Assembly: GCA_945882755.1 (NCBI GenBank)
Contig: CAMCWS010000004.1
Location: 1-43,991, forward strand
Source: Bordetella parapertussis
GTDB lineage: Bacteria; Pseudomonadota; Gammaproteobacteria; Burkholderiales; Burkholderiaceae_C
Direction: 5' to 3'
Length of the DNA stretch: 43,991 bases
In this document: positions 1-6,911 of the stretch, piece by piece
Layout: every line of letters starts with the position of its first letter
How positions within the stretch are numbered: position 1 is the first letter of the stretch
Position numbers and translations under genes: made by a program
The notes under the pieces: generated by a model
The model's input: only the letters and a program-made list of their open reading frames with translations
Told to the model about the DNA's origin: nothing
The model's database searches: none

Positions 1-240
1 TGCGATTTGCTCACCATCGCCCCTGAGTTGCTGGCGCAGTTGCAGGCGCAGACCGCGCCGCTCTCAGCCAGCCTCAGTGTGGCGCAAGCGCAAGCAACGC
101 CCATCGAAAGGTTGACGCTGAACGAAGCGCAGTTTCGTTTTGCTTTGAATGAAGACGCCATGGCCAGTGACAAGTTAGCCGAGGGCATTCGCGCTTTTTG
201 CGCCGATGCGCGAAAACTGGATGCGCTGATGCAAGCCTAA
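1..240 (+). CDS. tal: Transaldolase, C-terminal 79 residues (5' end outside window)
   Basis: This is the end of transaldolase, which moves a dihydroxyacetone unit between sugar phosphates in the non-oxidative pentose phosphate pathway in the cytoplasm. The frame is open from the first base. It reads [15 protein letters not shown] and then [17 protein letters not shown], which match the C-terminal signature of TalB-type enzymes (LTISP.LL; F...N.DAMA..KL.EGIR.F). It stops at TAA 238-240. The catalytic lysine lies upstream of the window and cannot be checked. No T-run terminator follows; the hairpin at 270-297 is the only structure downstream. Confidence 0.9.
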   Translation, partial: CDLLTIAPELLAQLQAQTAPLSASLSVAQAQATPIERLTLNEAQFRFALNEDAMASDKLAEGIRAFCADARKLDALMQA

Positions 241-269
241 AGCGGCATCATGGCGAGTTGGATGACGTC

Positions 270-297
270 ATTGCGAAGCCCGAAGGGCTGAAGCAAT
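270..297. repeat. Imperfect palindromic hairpin with paired GA internal loop
   Basis: The arms ATTGC/GCAAT (270-274, 293-297) and AGCCC/GGGCT (277-281, 285-289) enclose a GAA loop, with GA facing GAA between the two stems. The 12 bases GTCATTGCGAAG (267-278) recur at 36517-36528, beside the REP-type transposase unit, which suggests a dispersed repeat. No T-run follows, so it is not a canonical terminator, although it lies 30 bases after the tal stop. Confidence 0.5.
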
Positions 298-584
298 CTC
301 TTTATGCATATTGGTCCACCGCCACGCCCTTGTCAAAGCGAACAGGCGGGTGCTTCACGCGGCGCGGTTCTTGGCGCTGGCAAGCGGCTGGCATGGCGTG
401 CTGAGGTCCCCAAGCAAAACCCAACACGCAGCCGTCGTCTTGCCGGCCGGGCGTTTTGATGGTCTGTAAAGACCGGATTTCCTTGAGTACGATGGGTCTC
501 ATCAATGTACGATGCGAATTAAAGTACTCAAATATTAATCGATAAACGCCTTTAATTAGTAATTAAATAGTTAATTTTTGTAAT

Positions 585-608
585 TTTGTGTATTTTTATC
601 GACACAAA
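585..608. repeat. 7-bp inverted repeat just after the chaN stop
   Basis: TTTGTGT (585-591) and ACACAAA (602-608) form a perfect dyad. It also contains TGT-N12-ACA (587-604), the loose PpsR/CrtJ pattern. It lies directly downstream of the chaN stop on the minus strand and is not followed by a T-run. It could be a weak transcript-end hairpin or an operator; the AT-rich context makes chance plausible. Confidence 0.35.
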
Positions 609-612
609 GTAT

Positions 613-1539
613 TCATTTTTTGTTTAATTTCGCACATGGGTCTTCTCTTGCTTGCAGTGGCGTGAGCCACACATAGTCCGCTTGAGGCGCCAATTCAGCC
701 AAAAATGCCTGTTTTTCTGAATTGGGCCGTGAATTGTCCCATTCCATGAACAGCACACTCACGCTGCGCAACTGGGGTACAGCTTTGTTCACAACAAAAG
801 GCACACCCAAGTGCTTCCAAGCATGCCCATTGCCAGCCAACACAATGCTCGGCAGGTGTGCGAGTGCAACTTCGGCCATGGCAGCATCTCGTCCGCGTTG
901 CACCGCGGCCATGCCATCGAACATGCTGGCAGGCATGGCGCCACAGTGCCCTTGGTCGATTTCCTCATTCATGGCTTTGCGTTGTTGTTCGTCAAAGGGC
1001 GTTTTCGCTAGCAGCGTGCGTACCGCTTCAGGCAGGCTTTGACCGCGTGTTTTGAACACTTCTTTGATGGATTCGCCGGGCAAATTGCCACCCACCAGCG
1101 GCATCTGCATTGCAGTGACCGCTTCAAACAAGGGTTGGTGCAAAGGCCAGCCCCAGCCCTTATCGTCAAACCCAGCGGCTTGCAAGTTTGTCAATAACTC
1201 GGACTCGGGTTTAAAACCTTGGCGCCAATTGAGGTGTTCAGCCACCACGGTTTTACTTGCAGCAGGTAATTGGCGCAGCAATTCGCCACGCAGTTGGTGG
1301 TGGCGCGGGTTGTCATGAACTTCACCCAGCACAGCGACATCCGAAACCCTAACTGCTTGCACCAATTGCACCATGCTGACGGGTGCCATGTCCGACATCC
1401 GCACAATGGATCCCGTCACAGCTAGTGGGTCCAAGCCCCAAGCAGTAGGAAAGAAAAGCAGGCAGCCCAAGCCGCACAAGGCCAAGCTAAGGTGTTTTTT
1501 GAGCAGCAGCCAAATTGGCGGGAACGGTGGAAGTCTCAT
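613..1539 (-). CDS. ChaN-like haem-binding secreted protein (PF04187-type)
   Basis: The protein has 308 residues. It starts with a hydrophobic signal segment (about residues 10-35, ending ...LLFFPTAWG) and carries GEVHDNPRHH, the characteristic early motif of the ChaN/PhuW haem-binding family. It also has NGHAWKHLGVP near residue 240. Known members bind haem at the cell envelope and are tied to haem or iron handling; the exact role is unsettled. I chose ATG at 1539 because the signal peptide follows it. That start lies inside pufC (53-bp overlap), so translation is probably coupled to the upstream cytochrome gene. A haem-binding partner next to a tetraheme cytochrome fits haem supply or assembly, which is inference. 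It has no lipobox, unlike some ChaN proteins. Confidence 0.75.
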   Translation of the reverse strand: MRLPPFPPIWLLLKKHLSLALCGLGCLLFFPTAWGLDPLAVTGSIVRMSDMAPVSMVQLVQAVRVSDVAVLGEVHDNPRHHQLRGELLRQLPAASKTVVAEHLNWRQGFKPESELLTNLQAAGFDDKGWGWPLHQPLFEAVTAMQMPLVGGNLPGESIKEVFKTRGQSLPEAVRTLLAKTPFDEQQRKAMNEEIDQGHCGAMPASMFDGMAAVQRGRDAAMAEVALAHLPSIVLAGNGHAWKHLGVPFVVNKAVPQLRSVSVLFMEWDNSRPNSEKQAFLAELAPQADYVWLTPLQAREDPCAKLNKK

Positions 1540-2584
1540 AAATGATGTCTTTGGCAAGTTCGGGGTAGTCGGGCAACATGCTGACACCATACATCGGTTT
1601 GTATGCCCCTTTGTGGCAGGTGGCACAACCCACTTTGGGGTAATCGCCTTCTTCACTTAAGCGGTAGGGGGGGAACAAGGGCGCCAATTCGGTGAGGTAA
1701 TTGGCGTTGATATCGCGCACCATGCGTATGCCGTGCCAAGCCGTGACACGTTGTGGGGTGCTGACATTCCAGTCACCCATGGCGCGGGTGTTGTGGCAAT
1801 AGGTGCAATTGACGCCCAGCGAAGTAGACATATACATCATCAGCCCGTAGCTGTGCTCTGCTTGTTTGATGGAGCGGCGGTTTTCACCCGCCAACGCCTG
1901 GGTTCCCTGCACGCGAATGTTGAAGTCGCCATTGACCAAGTATGTGCTCAAGGGATTAAACGGCAAGGAGGAGTTAGCCACTTCCGACATGGTGGGCGTG
2001 TTTTGCCCCGCTTTGTCACCCAGCATATTGCCTTGTGAATGCGGCAAACCTGGGTTATTGAACCAGTCGCCGCTGGGCACGGCTTGTCCTCGGTGGCAGG
2101 TCCAGCAGGTCACACCCGTGTCTTTAATATGGGTTTTCCACTGGTTGTTTAAGTTGCGCGTCATTTGCAACATGCGCCTTGCCACCACTTTGGTGTATTT
2201 CTCGTCAGAGGCCAGGTTTTTGGTGTTGTGGCAGTACTTGCAACCCTCATCAGGCGCTACCCAAGTGGTCATGGCGGCCATCAGACGAGAAAACTCCAGG
2301 GCCGAGAGGTCATTCAAGACCTGGACGTTTTCATACAGGTCCTTGAGTTGGGGACCATCAGGTTCGGGCGGATCGACTGGTTCAGGCTCGGGTATTTCGT
2401 GAATGGCTGCGTTGGCAGCCAGCACACTGGGTTGGTAAATTTGCAGCATGCTGGTGCCTCGGTAACCGCGCTGTACCGATGTAGGCCCCTCGCAAGCGGT
2501 CAACAAAAAGACCATGCTGATCCAAAAACAAGAACGCAGGGGAATACCAATTAGAGAACAAGCTTTGCCGAGACGATTAAACAT
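1487..2584 (-). CDS. pufC: PufC-type tetraheme cytochrome c lipoprotein of the photosynthetic reaction centre
   Basis: The protein has 365 residues. A lipoprotein signal ends in LLTAC (Cys31). It is followed by VQRGYRGTSM, the N-terminal signature of reaction-centre cytochrome subunits. Four haem motifs are present: CKYCH (115-119), CWTCH (160-164), CTYCH (260-264) and CATCH (320-324). Met-rich helices before each supply likely axial ligands. In purple bacteria PufC is anchored on the periplasmic face and re-reduces the special pair using cytochrome c2 or HiPIP. I chose ATG 2584 because AGGGGG lies 6 bases upstream and the signal peptide follows directly. No pufL, pufM or antenna gene is in the window, so this gene sits apart from a puf operon. 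A HiPIP gene lies immediately upstream. It has its own promoter with a PpsR-like box. Confidence 0.88.
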   Translation of the reverse strand: MFNRLGKACSLIGIPLRSCFWISMVFLLTACEGPTSVQRGYRGTSMLQIYQPSVLAANAAIHEIPEPEPVDPPEPDGPQLKDLYENVQVLNDLSALEFSRLMAAMTTWVAPDEGCKYCHNTKNLASDEKYTKVVARRMLQMTRNLNNQWKTHIKDTGVTCWTCHRGQAVPSGDWFNNPGLPHSQGNMLGDKAGQNTPTMSEVANSSLPFNPLSTYLVNGDFNIRVQGTQALAGENRRSIKQAEHSYGLMMYMSTSLGVNCTYCHNTRAMGDWNVSTPQRVTAWHGIRMVRDINANYLTELAPLFPPYRLSEEGDYPKVGCATCHKGAYKPMYGVSMLPDYPELAKDIIYETSTVPANLAAAQKTP

Positions 2585-2643
2585 GGATACCCCCTGCGGA
2601 TTAGCGTCCGAGTGAAAACAAGAGAATTCAAAAAGAGACTGTA

Positions 2644-2675
2644 TGTCATGATAAGTTGACACTTTATATAGTCAA
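2644..2675 (-). promoter_or_regulatory. pufC promoter overlapped by PpsR/CrtJ-type operator
   Basis: On the minus strand the -35 is TTGACT (2670-2675) and the -10 is TATCAT (2648-2653), with a 16-base spacer, about 60 bases before the pufC start. The -10 sits inside an inverted repeat TGTCA-N8-TGACA at 2644-2661. This fits the PpsR/CrtJ consensus TGTC-N10-GACA exactly. In phototrophic proteobacteria PpsR represses photosynthesis genes under oxygen. A repressor bound here would block the polymerase. The assignment rests on the motif alone. Confidence 0.6.
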
Positions 2676-2746
2676 TATGTAATTAATGAATCTAAATTGT
2701 TTATTTATATAGGGGTTAACTAAAAATTCAATATCATGGCAACCCC

Positions 2747-2790
2747 CTGCCGCTGAGGGTCACCACTGGGGGTCTGCCTTCAGGCGGCAG
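2747..2790 (-). other. GC-rich hairpin overlapping the HiPIP stop codon
   Basis: CTGCCGCTGA (2747-2756) pairs with TCAGGCGGCAG (2780-2790) with one bulged base. The arm lies across the HiPIP stop codon. In the direction of transcription it is followed by GGGG and AT-rich sequence but not by a clean T-run. It may attenuate read-through into pufC or protect the upstream message. Confidence 0.4.
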
Positions 2791-3121
2791 CTTTGTTCAA
2801 CTTGAAGTTTTTGCACCAACCGGCAGCGGGAACAATGCGACCGCCGTAAAAAGAGCATTCCCCCTCATTGGCATTGCCTTCGTAGAGTTGGCATCTGCTG
2901 CAATATTGCTCAGTGGTGTGTCGTGGATAACGGGTTTTATCTACGTTTTTGGTCTCCAATTTGAAACCCATAGACTTAGGGTATGAATCTGCTTCCGAGA
3001 GTCTTTCACCAGGCGCAGCCGCTTTCATTTTCTTATCTGATGCAGATACCTGAGTGGCTAAAGTAACGCTTGAGAGAGCGGCTGAATGAATCAAAAAGAT
3101 GCGTCGATTGAAATTTTTCAT
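2780..3121 (-). CDS. High-potential iron-sulfur protein (HiPIP)
   Basis: The protein has 113 residues. The N-terminus carries a twin-arginine motif (NRRIFL, residues 5-10) and a hydrophobic stretch, so it is exported folded by Tat. Four cysteines (74, 77, 89, 103) in the pattern C-X2-C-X11-C-X13-C, with the typical GWC at the last, bind the [4Fe-4S] cluster. HiPIPs are soluble periplasmic carriers. In Rubrivivax and Rhodoferax relatives they donate electrons to the tetraheme reaction-centre cytochrome, which fits the next gene, pufC. It lies 19 bases after the DUF1566 gene, probably in the same transcript. I chose the start at 3121 because the Tat signal follows directly. Confidence 0.88.
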   Translation of the reverse strand: MKNFNRRIFLIHSAALSSVTLATQVSASDKKMKAAAPGERLSEADSYPKSMGFKLETKNVDKTRYPRHTTEQYCSRCQLYEGNANEGECSFYGGRIVPAAGWCKNFKLNKAAA

Positions 3122-3140
3122 TGGGATGGATAAGTGAGGG

Positions 3141-3698
3141 TCAGTGAAGTTTCCGAACCAATCGCACAAAATGCGACTCTTCGGGATGATTTAAAGAAAC
3201 ACCAGAGAAACCAAAATCCATGGTGAAAACATGTGGATCAAAGTCATTCACGATGCGTGTGTAGCGGCTCCAAAAAACACCAGGGGGAAAGTTTGGGAAC
3301 AATTCCAACCTGACGCGTGGATTGCGGCAGTGCTTTTCGGCAATGAAAGCCAAATCTTTGAGATGAGGTAACTTCCAGTCATTGAAGCCATCAAGACTTT
3401 GCCGATTCAAATCGTTAACAGTGCTGATAGCCTGAAAATACGTCATGGTTTCAGCCTTGCCAACGCATTGCTGATTTACCCAAGTTTGTCCAATCGCACA
3501 CCTTTGCCACTGCAAGCGTGCTTGGTAATCAAAGACCCAGCCTCGTTCATCTGCCTGAATATGCAAAGGAATTTCAGTGAGTGGTTGATCACAGATCTGC
3601 TGCGCAAAAACCAAGTTGCCCCAAAAAAGTAATGATGTCCAAAAAGCATTGAACGCGAATGTACAAAAAACTTTGATGAGGTTCTTGGTAGGGTGCAA
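3141..3698 (-). CDS. Secreted DUF1566 (Lcl C-terminal domain) protein
   Basis: The protein has 185 residues. A signal peptide (hydrophobic about residues 8-31, ending LVFA) is followed by a domain with W-rich motifs FNDWKLPHLKDL (about residues 104-115) and FWSRYT. This is the DUF1566/Lcl pattern (WRLPT.KEL ... YWSST). The family is extracytoplasmic and has no defined enzymatic role. Five cysteines in the mature part may form disulfides. The only start giving a signal peptide is TTG at 3698; no clear Shine-Dalgarno is visible, so translation may be coupled to the cytochrome gene 18 bases upstream. I cannot assign a function. Its place between two electron carriers suggests a periplasmic accessory or scaffold. 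Confidence 0.7.
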   Translation of the reverse strand: MHPTKNLIKVFCTFAFNAFWTSLLFWGNLVFAQQICDQPLTEIPLHIQADERGWVFDYQARLQWQRCAIGQTWVNQQCVGKAETMTYFQAISTVNDLNRQSLDGFNDWKLPHLKDLAFIAEKHCRNPRVRLELFPNFPPGVFWSRYTRIVNDFDPHVFTMDFGFSGVSLNHPEESHFVRLVRKLH

Positions 3699-3716
3699 AG
3701 TAATGAACGTTGGGCG

Positions 3717-4229
3717 TTACTTGGTGTCAAACCCAATGCCAGAGGGCTTGCTAGGGAAACCTTTACCGTGATCAACTTTGATCGGTTTGGTTTGCCGACT
3801 TGCAAGACCCGGTTCAATGGGTAATCCGCGGTGAAGATTGAAGGCGTAGGCTTCAATGGCAAGCATTTCAGGTCCGCCTACATCCAATACCTTGCCACCT
3901 TGGGGATTTTGGATACACCAATTAACCATTTCACGCCAAGTGACCACTCTATCGAAGGCGGTGTGGTATTTGGGGAAAGTTTGAGGGTTTGACGCTGCGG
4001 CATCTGGATGACAGTTGCCACAAGCCAAGCCGTTGTTTTGCATCGTTGGGTTACTGCCGTGCCATAAGTTATAGCCCTCTTCTACTGCGACAAGAAGCTT
4101 TTTTTCTTGTGCTTTGAGTTCCTCTTTGGTGAAAGGCTCTCTCGCGCTTGCTTGAAAATACACCGCTGATGTTGCAATCGTTAACAGGATGGAACCAGTC
4201 AAAGATTTGAGGATATTTTTTGTTTTCAT
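3717..4229 (-). CDS. Periplasmic monoheme cytochrome c
   Basis: The protein has 170 residues with a Sec signal peptide (about residues 1-29, ending FQASA). One haem motif, CGNCH (70-74), is followed by a C-terminal helix containing Met122 (GGPEMLAIEAY), the probable sixth ligand. An extra Cys105 lies in WREMVNWCIQ. The long stretch between haem and ligand and the VNWCI region recall SoxA/TsdA-type cytochromes more than small class I cytochromes; this is my impression, not an alignment. A strong AAAGGAGG lies about 10 bases before ATG 4229, the best ribosome-binding site in the cluster. It sits 74 bases after the metallophosphoesterase gene and heads the tightly spaced cyt-DUF1566-HiPIP group. 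Confidence 0.8.
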   Translation of the reverse strand: MKTKNILKSLTGSILLTIATSAVYFQASAREPFTKEELKAQEKKLLVAVEEGYNLWHGSNPTMQNNGLACGNCHPDAAASNPQTFPKYHTAFDRVVTWREMVNWCIQNPQGGKVLDVGGPEMLAIEAYAFNLHRGLPIEPGLASRQTKPIKVDHGKGFPSKPSGIGFDTK

Positions 4230-4303
4230 GAATGAAACGCCTCCTTTTATGGGTTAACTGAAAAGCGACCCGCAAAGCTGTGGGCCGCATACCGACAATG
4301 TGA

Positions 4304-5314
4304 TTAGATTTTTATTCCGTTCTTGAGGAATGGCGTCAGTGAGTCAGCGAAAGGCAAGTGCTGTGCTTTGCCGCCGCTTGGACCGAATGAAGCTTGCAAA
4401 GTTCCCATGCCGTCTTGTTCGTTGCCTGGGTCAGCACGGTATTGCTGGCTTTCAGGGTACTTAACATTGACAGGTGGATAAGGCCATGGCCATGAAGTGC
4501 TCATGGCACCAATGGAAGTCATGTTGCCGATCTTGTTGTAAATGGTTTGATGGACATGGCCGTGGAACGATGTCACATTCACAAACTTAGACAAAATCTT
4601 GCGAATTTCTGGTGCGTCAGAAGTTTGGAAATTCCAACGGGGGTAGTAGTCCCACAGCGGTGAATGGCTGAAGGTAACAACCGGTGTGTCTGGTGACAAT
4701 TTAGCCACATCCTTTTTCAGCCATTCCAATTGTTCAGCTTGGATTCCCCACAGGCCGCCAATGGGGCCTTCGAGCATTTCCATGGCTTCCATGCGCTGCT
4801 TGTTGGTCAGACCCTTGTCGGTCCAGAAGTCCTTGACCAAAATTGAGTTGAAGCCGATGAAATGGACGCCTTTGTGATCAAAAGACCAGAAGTCCCGACC
4901 AAACATGCCTTTCCAAGCTGCACCCATGTCCAGGTACCAGTCGTGTTCGCCAGGAATGACCATCATTTTGGGTTTCAGATTGGCCAAGATTTTTTTACCC
5001 TTGGCCAATTGGTCCTCTGTGCCGTTTTGGGCAATGTCGCCGCCGTAGAGCACAAAGTCAGGTTGAATTTCTAATGCATTGACCTGAGCGACAGCATCTT
5101 CAAGTTGCAAGTCGAATTTGTGACCGTCCTGACTGTACAAATGCGAGTCACTGATCATGGCCATTCTGAAAGGTGTCACCTTTTTGGATCCGGCGTGGAC
5201 CAAATCGATAACACCTAGGTTGATGCCGGCCGCGCTCGCGACCAAGGTCGATAAACCGGCTTTGCCCGTGAGGCCTAAAAAATCTCGTCTGCTGTGTCCG
5301 TTGCGTGTGTCCAT
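4304..5314 (-). CDS. Tat-exported calcineurin-like metallophosphoesterase
   Basis: The protein has 336 residues. The N-terminus MDTRNGHSRRDFLG carries a consensus twin-arginine signal, so the folded, metal-loaded enzyme acts in the periplasm. Metallophosphoesterase motifs appear in order: DSH (Asp56, His58), GGDI (Asp93), GEHD (122-125, a variant of GNHD/E), FSHSP and the terminal GHVH. A two-metal centre and hydrolysis of a phosphate or related ester are expected; the substrate is unknown. I chose ATG 5314 because TTTGGAG lies upstream and the Tat motif follows; upstream in-frame Met codons would bury it. It is transcribed towards the cytochrome gene and diverges from the LysR gene. SoxB of the sulfur-oxidation system is also an exported di-metal enzyme of this broad superfamily, but this is not SoxB (much shorter and lacking its C-terminal domain). 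Confidence 0.85.
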   Translation of the reverse strand: MDTRNGHSRRDFLGLTGKAGLSTLVASAAGINLGVIDLVHAGSKKVTPFRMAMISDSHLYSQDGHKFDLQLEDAVAQVNALEIQPDFVLYGGDIAQNGTEDQLAKGKKILANLKPKMMVIPGEHDWYLDMGAAWKGMFGRDFWSFDHKGVHFIGFNSILVKDFWTDKGLTNKQRMEAMEMLEGPIGGLWGIQAEQLEWLKKDVAKLSPDTPVVTFSHSPLWDYYPRWNFQTSDAPEIRKILSKFVNVTSFHGHVHQTIYNKIGNMTSIGAMSTSWPWPYPPVNVKYPESQQYRADPGNEQDGMGTLQASFGPSGGKAQHLPFADSLTPFLKNGIKI

Positions 5315-5403
5315 GTTGTCTCCAAAGGTGAAAAATTCCTTTTGTCCTGAGGTGTTTGCACTAAAGGGGTAAGGAGGGATATGCATGGTAGATACAAACA
5401 AAG

Positions 5404-5424
5404 AAATAATAAAATTAATTATTT
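5404..5424. promoter_or_regulatory. Candidate LysR operator between regulator and metallophosphoesterase gene
   Basis: AAATAAT (5404-5410) and ATTATTT (5418-5424) form a perfect dyad with a 7-base spacer. It lies 61 bases before the LysR start and 90 bases before the metallophosphoesterase start. LysR proteins commonly bind such dyads in the intergenic region next to their own gene. The whole spacer (5315-5484) is AT-rich, so chance similarity is possible. Confidence 0.35.
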
Positions 5425-5484
5425 AACACCTTAATATCCAAAAAATAAATATCATTTGCCCTAAATAACGCTATAAGAAGCACT

Positions 5485-6477
5485 ATGTCCCTTCAAAAAT
5501 CATCAAATATCAAGCACTTGCTCACTTTCCAAAAAGTAGCCCGTTCTGGCAATGTCAGCGTGGCAGCCACCGAGCTTTTTTTGAGTCAATCAGCTACCTC
5601 CATTCAACTGGCCAACCTTGAAGCCGCTGTTGGCACAAAGTTGATCAGCCGCGCCGGTCGCGGCGTTCGGCTCACAGACGCGGGACAAAAATTATTGGTT
5701 TTGAGCGAGCGAATGTTGACCTTGTGGCAAGAAATCAGCGATGAAATGGAGTCGTATTTAGGCGACTTTTCAGGCACTTTGCGCATAGGCGCGGTGACCA
5801 CCGCGGAATATTGGTTGCCGCATGTGTTGGTCAATTTTGTGAATTCGCACCCCAGCGTCAAACTGAAATTACAAGTGGCCAACAAAGAGGAGATTGTGCG
5901 CAGCATGGCCGCTGATGAAATCGATTTGGCGGTGATGGGAAACCCTCCCGAGGACATCAAGGTGATGGCCCAAAGTTTTGCCAATAACCCGACGGCCTTT
6001 TTGGCCTCGCCTCATCACCCTTTGATGAAGAACCCGCAAGTCAGCATGGAGATGCTGGCCAATGCGCGGATGTTGGTGCGGGAAAAGGGCTCAGGTGCGC
6101 GAGCATCGTTGGAGCATATTTTCAAAGCTGAAGGCTTGAAGCTTCAAATTGGATCTGAACTCTCAAGCAATGAGTCCATCAAACAAATGTGCATTGCTGG
6201 CTTGGCGCCAGCCTACTTGTCTTTACATTCATGTGCGCTTGAAATACGTGCTGGCTTGCTGGCGGTGGTACCCATGCCGAACAACCCCTTGAATCGACGC
6301 TGGTTTGTGGTTCACACACAAAGCAAGGCGCTTTCGCGGGTGGCATCCGTGTTCATGGCGCATTTAATTGAGCAGGGCGAAAAAGAAATTGACCAGCAGC
6401 TGCAGCAAATCTCTCAAATGCCTTTGGAGAGCTTGGCTGGGTGGCGCATCCCATCATCCGTAACAGTTTTGTCTTGA
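5485..6477 (+). CDS. LysR-family transcriptional regulator
   Basis: The protein has 330 residues. An N-terminal winged helix-turn-helix (about residues 8-67) contains LSQSATSIQLANLE and then RGVRLTDAG, the classical LysR DNA-binding signature. A linker helix and a two-lobed substrate-binding domain (about 95-300) follow, beginning GTLRIGAVTTAEYWLPH, similar to CbbR/CysB-like members. It is divergent from the metallophosphoesterase-cytochrome-HiPIP group, so that group is its most likely target. The inducer is unknown. ATG 5485 is the first start and gives a full N-terminal domain. Downstream it meets hepT tail to tail, 8 bases apart. Confidence 0.88.
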   Translation: MSLQKSSNIKHLLTFQKVARSGNVSVAATELFLSQSATSIQLANLEAAVGTKLISRAGRGVRLTDAGQKLLVLSERMLTLWQEISDEMESYLGDFSGTLRIGAVTTAEYWLPHVLVNFVNSHPSVKLKLQVANKEEIVRSMAADEIDLAVMGNPPEDIKVMAQSFANNPTAFLASPHHPLMKNPQVSMEMLANARMLVREKGSGARASLEHIFKAEGLKLQIGSELSSNESIKQMCIAGLAPAYLSLHSCALEIRAGLLAVVPMPNNPLNRRWFVVHTQSKALSRVASVFMAHLIEQGEKEIDQQLQQISQMPLESLAGWRIPSSVTVLS

Positions 6478-6485
6478 GTTACTGC

Positions 6486-6911
6486 TTAAGGGTTATGGGA
6501 GGCATCTTTGAGCAATATGCAACGGCTGAACTCGGAAAAATCATCCAGATGAAGCTTGATGATATTGAGCAAGATGGGCAGTTGCAGCGCTTGGTATTCG
6601 TGAACAGCGATATTTCTAAATCCAACCATTCGCTTCATGGCATTGGCCCGCGCCTCATCTATCCAACCCGATTGCGCCAATAAAGTGAAGATATCGCGTG
6701 CGCTTTGGGGCAAACCCAAAGACTCGCGGCGAATGATATGTTGACCCATGTCCAGACAAGCTTCGCAAGCGCGTTGGATATTGAGGATGGCGGCATCTTG
6801 ACGTGAGAAATTTGTCGTAAAGCTTTGAGAGTCAGCTTCATACTCTTCACGAGCGCGGGCAACACAGCGCTCAATAGAGGCCGCTTTATTCAACACCACA
6901 TCATCGGCCAT
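6486..6911 (-). CDS. hepT: HepT-type toxin (DUF86, HEPN RNase)
   Basis: The protein has 141 residues. It is helical, with the HEPN catalytic motif R-X4-H-X-Y visible as RNIAVHEY (Arg99, His104, Tyr106). In characterised pairs HepT is an RNase kept inactive by MntA-catalysed AMPylation of the tyrosine. The start at 6911 overlaps the end of the mntA gene by 11 bp, the usual arrangement for co-translated toxin-antitoxin pairs. An alternative start nine codons upstream (6938) is possible. The catalytic residues are intact, so it should be active. Confidence 0.85.
   Translation of the reverse strand: MADDVVLNKAASIERCVARAREEYEADSQSFTTNFSRQDAAILNIQRACEACLDMGQHIIRRESLGLPQSARDIFTLLAQSGWIDEARANAMKRMVGFRNIAVHEYQALQLPILLNIIKLHLDDFSEFSRCILLKDASHNP

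Larger units (their letters stand above)
241..612. other. Spacer between tal and chaN, no confident gene
   Basis: This 372-base stretch separates tal (+) from the 3' end of chaN (-). It contains the hairpin at 270-297 and a GC-normal part (about 300-500). It then becomes strongly AT-rich from about 520. A 67-codon minus-strand frame (302-505) starts with two Met codons, but it has no family resemblance I recognise and no ribosome-binding site; I treat it as non-coding. The sharp change of base composition at about 520 may mark an old insertion boundary. Confidence 0.5.

Noticed and set aside
302..505. 67-codon minus-strand frame in the spacer after tal
   Set aside because: No ribosome-binding site, no recognisable family, odd composition; treated as non-coding.
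4304..5314. SoxB identity for the metallophosphoesterase
   Set aside because: Too short and lacking the 5'-nucleotidase C-terminal domain; no soxYZ, soxAX or soxCD nearby.
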